From assembly GCA_002309275.1 (NCBI GenBank), contig DBXL01000051.1:1-7451 (forward strand): a stretch of DNA of 7,451 nt, read 5' to 3'. The DNA is from Ruminococcaceae bacterium UBA1213. Its GTDB lineage: Bacteria; Bacillota; Clostridia; Oscillospirales; Acutalibacteraceae. The translations under genes were made by a program, and so were the position numbers. Positions within the stretch are counted from its first letter, which is position 1; the number at the start of each line of letters is the position of its first letter. Below are positions 1 to 5,059 of this stretch, one piece after another. The notes below the pieces were generated by a model. The model made no database searches and was not told the DNA's origin. It saw only the letters and a program-made list of their open reading frames with translations.

Positions 1-36
1 TTTGTCCATATTTTGAGTAGCAGATTCTACCTTCAT
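1..36 (-). other. possible start of a truncated minus-strand ORF at the window edge
   Basis: From an ATG at 36-34 the minus strand is open to the window end and would encode MKVESATQNMDK before running off. A second in-frame ATG lies at 9-7. No convincing Shine-Dalgarno precedes the first ATG, and the GAAGG at 30-34 is too far from the second. The only support is the promoter-like and operator-like sequence immediately upstream (50-109). Twelve codons are too few to identify a product, and the real start may lie further left. Confidence 0.2.
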
Positions 37-60
37 GTTACTACATTTAATTGTAACATG
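34..60. repeat. 8-bp perfect inverted repeat, operator-like
   Basis: CATGTTAC (34-41) and GTAACATG (53-60) are perfect inverted arms around an 11-nt AT-rich spacer. The core TGTTACTAC (36-44) recurs as a direct copy at 73-81. The right arm overlaps the proposed -10 element of the minus-strand promoter at 50-78. The arms are short and no T-run follows, so a protein-binding site is more likely than a terminator. This is inferred from symmetry alone. Confidence 0.35.
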
Positions 61-78
61 ATATTGAATTTTTGTTAC
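50..78 (-). promoter_or_regulatory. possible weak promoter reading leftward out of the window
   Basis: On the minus strand, GTAACA (73-78, four of six matches to TTGACA) and TACAAT (50-55, five of six to TATAAT) are separated by exactly 17 nt. The -35 lies inside one TGTTACTAC repeat and the -10 overlaps the inverted repeat at 34-60. A poor -35 next to direct repeats (82-109) fits an activator-dependent promoter. The predicted RNA start would be near 43, very close to the candidate ATG at 36. In AT-rich DNA such matches arise easily by chance. Confidence 0.3.
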
Positions 79-81
79 TAC

Positions 82-109
82 CCAAACAGAATAATTATTC
101 CAAACAGAA
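82..109. repeat. 10-bp direct repeats flanking a 12-bp palindrome
   Basis: CCAAACAGAA occurs at 82-91 and again at 100-109, with an 18-bp period. Between them, and sharing bases with both, lies the perfect palindrome GAATAATTATTC (89-100). The block sits 4 bp upstream of the proposed -35 at 73-78 for leftward transcription. AraC-family activators typically bind paired direct half-sites about two helical turns apart next to a -35, and an AraC-family gene lies 90 bp away. The link to that regulator is inference. Confidence 0.4.
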
Positions 110-130
110 AGCAATATTGATATTTTTAAG

Positions 131-181
131 CAAATAAAATGCAGTCATACAGAAAACTTTCACAGATTTTTGTATGACTGC
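131..181 (-). terminator. intrinsic terminator downstream of the AraC-family gene
   Basis: GCAGTCATACA (141-151) and TGTATGACTGC (171-181) form a perfect 11-bp stem. It can extend by about four weaker pairs into the 19-nt loop. On the minus strand the stem is followed by the U-rich tail ATTTTATTTG (140-131). It starts 17 nt past the AraC-family stop codon, where a terminator is expected. The T-tract is imperfect, so efficiency is uncertain. Confidence 0.7.
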
Positions 182-198
182 TTTAAAAATCCATCCTT

Positions 199-1194
199 TT
201 AAACATTATCTTCAGTCTTTTTGATTTTGTTATCAAGGCGATATTGTGACGGTGTGACACCATAGTATTCCTTAAAAGCCGTACTGAACTTTGTATGACT
301 TAAATATCCTACTTTCAGTGAAATTTCATCAATATTGAATTTACTGTTCTTCAACATATCCGCTGCTTTCTCCATACGGACTTTCTTTTGATAATCCTTG
401 TAGCCGTATCCATACACATTGCGGAAATAATTTTTAATCGTCGTTTCACTCAGTCCATATTTCTCCGCAAATACCGATACAGGCCATTTTTTACCATAAT
501 CTTTAGTCAGCTTCTCATAAATATCCTCTGCAATTTTTGCCTGTGCACTCGTTGCAAACGTTCTTAATTTTGCTTTTGAAGTAGTAAGGTCTGTACCAAT
601 ATTATGTCCCAGTTCTGCCGTTTTAATGATGATTGCCTCACAGTCATAGTCATCAAAACAATATTTCAAAAGTTCCGAAAGTGTCCGTTTCGTATTGTCC
701 GAAGCATCAACAAAATACATCGTATTGATACTGGTTGCATATTCGGGCATCTTCATTCGCTTAATCGCTTTCTTTAGCATGGCTAAAGTAGGAATCTCTA
801 CAATCACTTTATCTACCTGCATGATAATCTCAAGCCCTAAATAATCGTCTGTTACAAAACGAAAACTGCCGTCATCATCAACTTTGTAATCCATTGCAAT
901 CTCTCCGGCAGAAAGATATAAACTTTCTCCGTTTTCGCCCTTGAATTCACATTTTCCGCTCCTGCACAAATTGATTCGCAAATAGCGTCCCGTTCCGCCA
1001 AACTGCAGTCCAAAATCAGGTATTTGCTCGGTATGAATATCCCTTACAATAATTTGCATACTCTCAGACGGAAAATACCCTATAATACGATTCATTTTCC
1101 CGTCTGAACACGGAATTTTCACTTCAAAGCGTTTTTTATCGGCTTCCAATAAAGCTCCGAACTTTTTCAGATAATCCAAATCTTCTAATTTCAT
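199..1194 (-). CDS. AraC-family transcriptional regulator
   Basis: A 331-residue cytoplasmic DNA-binding regulator. The C-terminal third carries the two helix-turn-helix motifs of the AraC/XylS family: about 238-258 (VFAEKYGLSETTIKNYF) and about 286-309 (IDEISLKVGYLSHTKFSTAF). The family signature follows at 310-319 (YYGVTPSQYR). Residues 1-200 look like a sensing domain with a beta-rich core around 60-125 (LRINLCRSGKCEF, YLSAGEIAMDY). This resembles a Lachnospiraceae-type group of AraC regulators whose ligands are mostly unknown. The ATG at 1194 is supported by AGGA 7 nt upstream (1202-1205). The gene is monocistronic, with its own promoter (1287-1315) and a downstream hairpin. Possible targets are itself or a gene left of the window, whose putative control region begins 90 bp away. 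The ligand and regulon cannot be read from the sequence; the family assignment is secure. Confidence 0.93.
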   Translation of the reverse strand: MKLEDLDYLKKFGALLEADKKRFEVKIPCSDGKMNRIIGYFPSESMQIIVRDIHTEQIPDFGLQFGGTGRYLRINLCRSGKCEFKGENGESLYLSAGEIAMDYKVDDDGSFRFVTDDYLGLEIIMQVDKVIVEIPTLAMLKKAIKRMKMPEYATSINTMYFVDASDNTKRTLSELLKYCFDDYDCEAIIIKTAELGHNIGTDLTTSKAKLRTFATSAQAKIAEDIYEKLTKDYGKKWPVSVFAEKYGLSETTIKNYFRNVYGYGYKDYQKKVRMEKAADMLKNSKFNIDEISLKVGYLSHTKFSTAFKEYYGVTPSQYRLDNKIKKTEDNV

Positions 1195-1242
1195 TTTGCA
1201 ATCCTGCTTTCATTCTTCAATTACAACTTACCAAATATTTTC

Positions 1243-1264
1243 AAAAGGAACCCTGTCCCCCAAC
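1243..1264. other. G-rich REP-like motif in the AraC leader
   Basis: The minus strand carries GTTGGGGGACAGGGTTCC followed by TTTT, a strikingly G-rich island in otherwise AT-rich DNA, inside the predicted 5' leader of the AraC-family mRNA. From memory it resembles the GGGGACAGGTTCC-type ends seen near REP-associated IS200-like (Y1) transposases in other bacteria. Only one copy is visible and there is no transposase here, so it could be a mobile-repeat relic or a plain leader feature. Confidence 0.25.
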
Positions 1265-1286
1265 TATTTCCATTTCTCATGTTTTT

Positions 1287-1315
1287 ATCATATCAGAAAT
1301 CAAAACCTATTTCTA
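1287..1315 (-). promoter_or_regulatory. extended -10 promoter for the AraC-family gene
   Basis: The minus strand shows TATGAT (1287-1292) preceded by TGA (1293-1295), which gives an extended -10. A weak -35, TAGAAA (1310-1315), lies 17 nt further upstream. Transcription would start near 1280 and leave a leader of about 85 nt that contains the G-rich motif at 1243-1264. It is the best sigma-A-like match between the upstream terminator (1379-1432) and the start codon. Confidence 0.5.
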
Positions 1316-1378
1316 CCACATTTATGTAAATTTTTTGCTAACTACAAATATTAAAGTTCTGCCCTCAGGCACTCATGC

Positions 1379-1432
1379 AAAACAGCAGTTGATTTCCCAA
1401 TATTTTATCCGGAAATCAACTGCTGTTTTTTT
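1379..1432. terminator. strong intrinsic terminator, probably bidirectional
   Basis: A perfect 17-bp stem (1381-1397 with 1411-1427), extendable by two A-T pairs, closes a 13-nt loop. It lies about 15 nt past the stop codon of the peptidase-like gene, so it should end that minus-strand transcript; its tail there is TTTTGC. On the plus strand the same stem is followed by an uninterrupted T7 run (1426-1432), so it would also block transcription from the other side and insulates the AraC-family gene. Confidence 0.85.
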
Positions 1433-1447
1433 GGAAACACCCTTTTC

Positions 1448-3187
1448 TTACTTCCTGGCGTAAACTTTAAAGTATTTCTTCTCCACTTTGCCGTAGAAAT
1501 CCCTTACTTTTACGCATACATCATATGTAGTTGCCTTCATTGCAGTAAATACTGCTGTCGTACTGTCACTGAAATCTTTCAGCGTGGTCCAACCGGAACT
1601 TTCCTCACTCTTGACATAAAAAGCATTCTGATATTTTCCTGCACCACCCTGTGCCGCTGCTGAAAGTTTTATCATATCTCCTACTTTTACATAGTTAGCT
1701 GATATTTTTGAGCTGTTCACCAATTTCGGACATACTTCAACCGTTTCATACACTTTCTGGATAGTTCCCTTTTCATCTCTGACTTTGATGCATATATCAT
1801 AATTTGTCGCTTTCAAAGGCTTGAAACTTGCAGTGGTTTCTTCACTGAAATCCTTTACTTGACACCACTTTTCATCTTCATGCCTTTTCTGATAATATGC
1901 ATAACTATACTTTCCTATACCGCCTGTCGCCTTACCTTTCAGACTTATTTCACCGCCCAGATATACTGTATGGCTTGCAACAGATGACTTATTCTCCAAT
2001 GGCTTCTTAACTTCAAAAGTCATGTACTTCTTCTCTACATTTCCCTTTGCGTCTTTCACCTTGATGCATACATCATATGCCGTTGCGGTAAGCGGTTCAA
2101 CCGATACTCTATCACTTGTGCTGAATTCCTGCACCGTCGTCCAGTTACTGTTATACGACCTCTTATAATAATATGCATACTGATACGGTGCATTTCCCTT
2201 GTCTGCTGCACCATGGAATGTTATTTTCTCTCCCAGTACGATAGTATCTGCACTGATTGATGACTTATTTTCAAATGCATTATGCGTATCTTCCAATTTC
2301 TGAGGCTCATCCGTCTTTGCTTTCTCTGCCGCAGCATTGTTTTCAAGCTTCGTTGCATAATTGAGAGCTATCCAGCCGTTCTTTGAATCATAATTGACAT
2401 ATCCCCATGTATAGCCCTCATTTTCCCTTTTCTTCGTCACTTTAACCACTGTGCCGCATGGAACAAATCCTATTTTTCCATAAGATACACCTGCATCTGC
2501 TCTGAAATTCAGTCCTGCTTCATCTGTCACTTTCCACGTTTCCTCTATCTGCTTTCCACTGCTTGTTGCTGTCGAGCCTGATGTGAAATGCAGTTCGGGA
2601 CTTTTGATATACCATACAGATGACCTGTAATAATTATACAGATTAACATTTGAATTCGTCAGCGGTACTCTCTTGGTAGGCGTTCCCTTATTCGGATCCG
2701 AACAATAAAACATATCCTCCGCTGCAACATAGTCCGTCAACAAAATAGCGTGCGGTATGTCATAATCATAGTACACAATACCCTCAGGGTGCTTTCTGAG
2801 CATATCTATCAGGTACTGCTTAATACTTTGTCTGCTGTTCGTGCCTACGACATATCTCACCGCATCATTGACAACAACCACATTTTTTGTCGTGCCGTAA
2901 AATGTGTAGTCACAGACCATTCCGCCTCCTACCCACAAGCCGTAATCATAACGACATTTACTCTCTGTTATCGTCATCCACTTGGGATCACCCAACATCA
3001 AAGCCGCTCTCCTGAGCAGCATTACATTTGAGGCAAGCGTACAAGTCACATCTGTATCTTGATTTACAAACACTTCATCTGCATTTACCTGGTCAAACGT
3101 TGCAGCTTCCGTATTAATCACTCCTATCGGTGCGGTCATAACTGCACTGCACAACAATGCAACCATGACCTTTTTTAAATGGTTCAT
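1448..3187 (-). CDS. secreted C39-like peptidase/SH3/triple-tyrosine repeat protein
   Basis: A 579-residue predicted extracellular protein, numbered from the ATG at 3187. This start is preferred over the in-frame ATG at 3205 because AAGGAGG (3196-3202) overlaps the earlier codon and sits 8 nt before the later one. Residues 1-29 form a signal peptide (LKK, hydrophobic core, cleavage near NTEAA). Residues about 40-200 look like a papain-fold C39-like domain: candidate Cys49 in CTLASNVMLLRRAA, His146 in PHAILLTDY and Asp164 in FYCSDP. An SH3 domain, possibly wall-binding, spans about 217-281. Three tandem modules of about 90 residues follow (305-395, 397-488, 489-578), each with a Tyr-rich AYYYKR-like strand and a YDVCIKVKD-like strand, resembling Y_Y_Y or Ig/PKD-like folds. 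There is no sortase signal or C-terminal anchor. The gene is monocistronic with its own promoter and terminator. The substrate is unknown and peptidase activity is inferred only from residue pattern. Confidence 0.85.
   Translation of the reverse strand: MNHLKKVMVALLCSAVMTAPIGVINTEAATFDQVNADEVFVNQDTDVTCTLASNVMLLRRAALMLGDPKWMTITESKCRYDYGLWVGGGMVCDYTFYGTTKNVVVVNDAVRYVVGTNSRQSIKQYLIDMLRKHPEGIVYYDYDIPHAILLTDYVAAEDMFYCSDPNKGTPTKRVPLTNSNVNLYNYYRSSVWYIKSPELHFTSGSTATSSGKQIEETWKVTDEAGLNFRADAGVSYGKIGFVPCGTVVKVTKKRENEGYTWGYVNYDSKNGWIALNYATKLENNAAAEKAKTDEPQKLEDTHNAFENKSSISADTIVLGEKITFHGAADKGNAPYQYAYYYKRSYNSNWTTVQEFSTSDRVSVEPLTATAYDVCIKVKDAKGNVEKKYMTFEVKKPLENKSSVASHTVYLGGEISLKGKATGGIGKYSYAYYQKRHEDEKWCQVKDFSEETTASFKPLKATNYDICIKVRDEKGTIQKVYETVEVCPKLVNSSKISANYVKVGDMIKLSAAAQGGAGKYQNAFYVKSEESSGWTTLKDFSDSTTAVFTAMKATTYDVCVKVRDFYGKVEKKYFKVYARK
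1451..2275 (-). repeat. three tandem protein repeats of about 90 codons
   Basis: The coding sequence contains three diverged copies at about 2003-2275, 1724-1999 and 1451-1723. Each starts with (E/V)N.S..S, then V.LG or VKVGD, a YAYY or NAFY strand, a central Trp, and (Y)DxCxKV(K/R)D..G near the end. The Cys in the last motif is kept in all three. The divergence shows old duplications under selection rather than a recent expansion. Confidence 0.8.
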
Positions 3188-3195
3188 TGGTAAAA

Positions 3196-3202
3196 CCTCC
3201 TT
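3196..3202 (-). promoter_or_regulatory. ribosome binding site that sets the start of the secreted protein
   Basis: AAGGAGG on the minus strand is a near-perfect Shine-Dalgarno, 8 nt upstream of the ATG at 3187-3185. It overlaps the region just after the in-frame ATG at 3205-3203, so that earlier codon is very unlikely to be the true start. Confidence 0.85.
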
Positions 3203-3219
3203 CATGTTATTTATCTATT

Positions 3220-3248
3220 ATCATAAAACATTATTACAAAAATTTCAA
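3220..3248 (-). promoter_or_regulatory. sigma-A-type promoter for the secreted protein gene
   Basis: The minus strand has TTGAAA (3243-3248) and TATGAT (3220-3225), each five of six matches to consensus, with an exact 17-nt spacer. The RNA start would fall near 3213, leaving a leader of about 26 nt with the RBS at 3196-3202. One copy of the 9-mer TTGTAATAA lies in the spacer (3231-3239) and two more lie upstream (3303-3311, 3323-3331). Confidence 0.7.
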
Positions 3249-3331
3249 TACTTCACCCTAATTTTTGACATTACTAACAATAAAGTTAATAGTATTTGTA
3301 AATTATTACAATTACTTAATTTTTATTACAA
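3231..3331. repeat. three copies of a 9-mer upstream of the secreted protein gene
   Basis: TTATTACAA (TTGTAATAA on the coding strand) occurs exactly at 3231-3239, 3303-3311 and 3323-3331. The first lies between the -35 and -10. They could be regulator sites, but the region is about 80 percent A+T, where short exact repeats are common by chance. Confidence 0.25.
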
Positions 3332-3352
3332 TTTAACTTGTTTAAAAATCAC

Positions 3353-3387
3353 AAAAAAGAGTATCAAAATATAAATGATACTCTTTT
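3353..3387 (-). terminator. intrinsic terminator of the spoIIIA operon
   Basis: AAAAGAGTATCA (3355-3366) and TGATACTCTTTT (3376-3387) form a perfect 12-bp stem with a 9-nt loop. On the minus strand it ends in a T6 run (3358-3353). It begins 23 nt past the spoIIIAH stop codon, so the spoIIIA transcript ends here and the following gene needs its own promoter. Confidence 0.9.
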
Positions 3388-3410
3388 GAAATATTATTGA
3401 GATTTCTTTT

Positions 3411-4037
3411 TTAAACTTCTGTAACCGTTATCTTCTCAAACTCTATCCCCGACTGTCTGTTGACTATATCCTTTACCGTCACTGCCGTTGCTTCATTCAA
3501 ATTTCCCTTGGACACTATCACTGTACAGCTATTATTATTGATACACACAAGACATTCATTAAATCCCTTTGTCTTTATCTCCGCTTCTATGTCACTCTCC
3601 GCCTTTATGATATTGGCAAGTTTCTCCGCTATCTTTACGGCATCTTTCTTGGCTGTTTCTGAACTGGAATCAGAATTAATTATATCATACAAGCTTTCCT
3701 GTGCCTTGTCCTGCGACTGCATACGTTTTGCCCGTTCACACGAAAAATACTCCTGCTGTTCCTTTGTCAGAACACTGCTCACTTCTTTCACTGTTTCCTT
3801 TACCTTTTCAGCCTTTGAACTTTCACTCTTTGATACCTCTGATTTCTCTGACTTTGCCCCCGATACCTCCGTATTGACATAAGTAGTCTGTCCGAGCTGC
3901 TTGGATACACTTACCGATTGCCCTGCGTCATTCACGCTTACAGGCTCTACTCCCGAAAACTGCCAATTTAAATATACTGCTGTCCCCAGTGCCGCCACCA
4001 TTGCCGCTATCAATAATTGTCTTTTTCCAAATGTCAT
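3411..4037 (-). CDS. spoIIIAH: stage III sporulation protein AH
   Basis: A 208-residue mother-cell protein that in model sporulators forms a ring in the outer forespore membrane and binds SpoIIQ across the intermembrane space. Residues 7-24 form the single N-terminal membrane helix, followed by YLNWQ, which fits the family. Residues about 30-92 are a Ser/Glu/Lys-rich linker. Residues about 93-208 form the ring-building (YscJ/FliF-like) domain, starting EQQEYFSCERAKR and ending in an alternating strand pattern. Length is close to the B. subtilis protein (218). The ATG at 4037 has GGGGAG 7 nt upstream, and spoIIIAG ends 17 nt before it. It is last in the operon, with a terminator directly after. 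Four cysteines in the exported domain are notable but not diagnostic. Identification rests on domain layout and operon position. Confidence 0.94.
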   Translation of the reverse strand: MTFGKRQLLIAAMVAALGTAVYLNWQFSGVEPVSVNDAGQSVSVSKQLGQTTYVNTEVSGAKSEKSEVSKSESSKAEKVKETVKEVSSVLTKEQQEYFSCERAKRMQSQDKAQESLYDIINSDSSSETAKKDAVKIAEKLANIIKAESDIEAEIKTKGFNECLVCINNNSCTVIVSKGNLNEATAVTVKDIVNRQSGIEFEKITVTEV

Positions 4038-4054
4038 CGAATATCTCCCCTATC

Positions 4055-4582
4055 TCATGTACTCATCTTGCTTACACATATATGCGACTTCGTTACATCA
4101 AGTGCCGCACTTACTGCCTCCACTACCTTTCCGCATACCTCCTCTTTATCGCCTCCCTCACATACTACCAATACCCCCTTTATTTTCGGCATCAGCTGTC
4201 CCACAGTCAACGCCTTTTCTGAGCCGTCATTCTGACGTATCACTATACACGACTGCTTTTCATTACTTTGCTTATCCGATGAAGTTTCCCTCTGCTGTAT
4301 GTCATTGTCAGTAGCATATATATTCCTCACTGTTCCGTCTATTGTCAGCATGATTTTTGTTTTCCCTACCCCCTCTATGCTTGCAAGCATATTCCCCAAT
4401 TCATCACATAATCCCTGCCTGTACTCCTCCACTGTATCTGTTTCACTTACCGTTACTTCTGCAAAAGTGTCCTTCTTCTCACCGCTCCCGAAAAATCCGG
4501 AAAAAAATATAAGTACTATCCCTGCAAGCCCTGCTATCACCGTAACTTTAAGTAGATTCTCCTTTTTGAATATCTCCCCCAT
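4055..4582 (-). CDS. spoIIIAG: stage III sporulation protein AG
   Basis: A 175-residue ring-forming component of the SpoIIIA-SpoIIQ channel, counted from the ATG at 4582. An in-frame GTG at 4591 directly abuts the spoIIIAF stop and would add three residues. The ATG is preferred because AGGTGG lies 5 nt upstream of it, built from the stop-codon region. Residues about 10-31 form the membrane helix. A conserved stretch follows (about 58-78: LCDELGNMLASIEGVGKTKIM), the SpoIIIAG hallmark, then a polar insert rich in Gln/Ser/Asp around 90-110. The C-terminal ring fold has GVLVVCEGG at about 136-144. Translation is probably coupled to spoIIIAF. The product is in the mother-cell membrane, with its soluble domain in the intermembrane space. 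Confidence 0.94.
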   Translation of the reverse strand: MGEIFKKENLLKVTVIAGLAGIVLIFFSGFFGSGEKKDTFAEVTVSETDTVEEYRQGLCDELGNMLASIEGVGKTKIMLTIDGTVRNIYATDNDIQQRETSSDKQSNEKQSCIVIRQNDGSEKALTVGQLMPKIKGVLVVCEGGDKEEVCGKVVEAVSAALDVTKSHICVSKMST

Positions 4583-4585
4583 GTT

Positions 4586-4593
4586 CTCCACCT
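4586..4593 (-). promoter_or_regulatory. ribosome binding site of spoIIIAG overlapping the spoIIIAF stop
   Basis: The minus strand reads TAG-GTG-GAG-AAC-ATG: the spoIIIAF stop, a possible GTG start and the preferred ATG run together. AGGTGG (4593-4588) lies 5 nt from the ATG at 4582. A ribosome finishing spoIIIAF would sit right on this site, so coupling is likely. The GTG itself has only a weak GGGA upstream. Confidence 0.55.
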
Positions 4594-5056
4594 ATCCCGA
4601 CACACTTACATTACATTCTATGCCTAATCCCCTGATGATTTCCTTTACAGCCGACACTTTAGAAATATCCCCCCGACTCAGCACTATATCTGCCTTTACC
4701 ATATTTATGCAGTTATCTTCATCAATATCCATACTTATTTCTATCCCTGCAGGAAAAATATTTTCCCCTCCCAAATTCTTCTCAATCAATCCTTTTATCT
4801 CTCTTTGAACATATTCTATTTTTTGCTCTGCAATTTCCTGCGGTATCTCTCCGGAAAACTCTCCCACACTTCCCATATCTGCCTTAAACTCCCCTATTAC
4901 ACTCCCTATCGGCACTATCACCGAACAAAGCATTAATCCTCCCAATACATATCTCACTGTCTTTTCGAGCTTCATATCCGATATGAACATCTCTGTCATA
5001 CATACCACTGCCGAACTGATACATATTCCTGCTGCCCATTTTGCCAATTCGTCCAT
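4592..5056 (-). CDS. spoIIIAF: stage III sporulation protein AF
   Basis: A 154-residue membrane component of the SpoIIIA complex. Two N-terminal membrane helices are visible, at about 6-25 and 33-55. The second contains the family's GGLML...VPI pattern, in which a Gly/Leu-rich helix ends at a conserved Pro-Ile. The rest, about 56-154, is a soluble domain with a helix around 72-94 and a ferredoxin-like alternation after it (IEISMDIDED, KADIVLS). It is shorter than the B. subtilis protein (about 206), the difference falling in the variable soluble part. The ATG at 5056 follows the spoIIIAE stop by 3 nt, with AGGA 9 nt upstream inside the spoIIIAE end. The exact role in the channel is unknown even in model species. 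Confidence 0.92.
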   Translation of the reverse strand: MDELAKWAAGICISSAVVCMTEMFISDMKLEKTVRYVLGGLMLCSVIVPIGSVIGEFKADMGSVGEFSGEIPQEIAEQKIEYVQREIKGLIEKNLGGENIFPAGIEISMDIDEDNCINMVKADIVLSRGDISKVSAVKEIIRGLGIECNVSVSG

Positions 5057-5059
5057 AAC

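Noticed and set aside
34..60. Inverted repeat read as a terminator
   Set aside because: The stem is only 8 bp, AT-rich and without a following T-run. The proper AraC-family terminator is the hairpin at 141-181.
3188..3205. ATG at 3205 as the start of the secreted protein
   Set aside because: The only Shine-Dalgarno (AAGGAGG) lies just downstream of this ATG and serves the ATG at 3187, which also gives a cleaner signal peptide.
3165..3374. 69-codon plus-strand ORF across the promoter of the secreted protein gene
   Set aside because: It covers a convincing minus-strand promoter and part of the spoIIIA terminator, is AT-rich with Phe/Leu/Lys/Ile bias, and has no credible product.
3901..4314. 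137-codon plus-strand ORF opposite spoIIIAG and spoIIIAH
   Set aside because: Pro/Tyr/His-rich shadow of the T/C-rich complement of real genes, with overlapping alternatives in other frames.
4299..4808. 169-codon plus-strand ORF opposite spoIIIAF and spoIIIAG
   Set aside because: It spans the junction of two recognised genes on the other strand, is Ser/Pro/Ile-rich and shows no family features.
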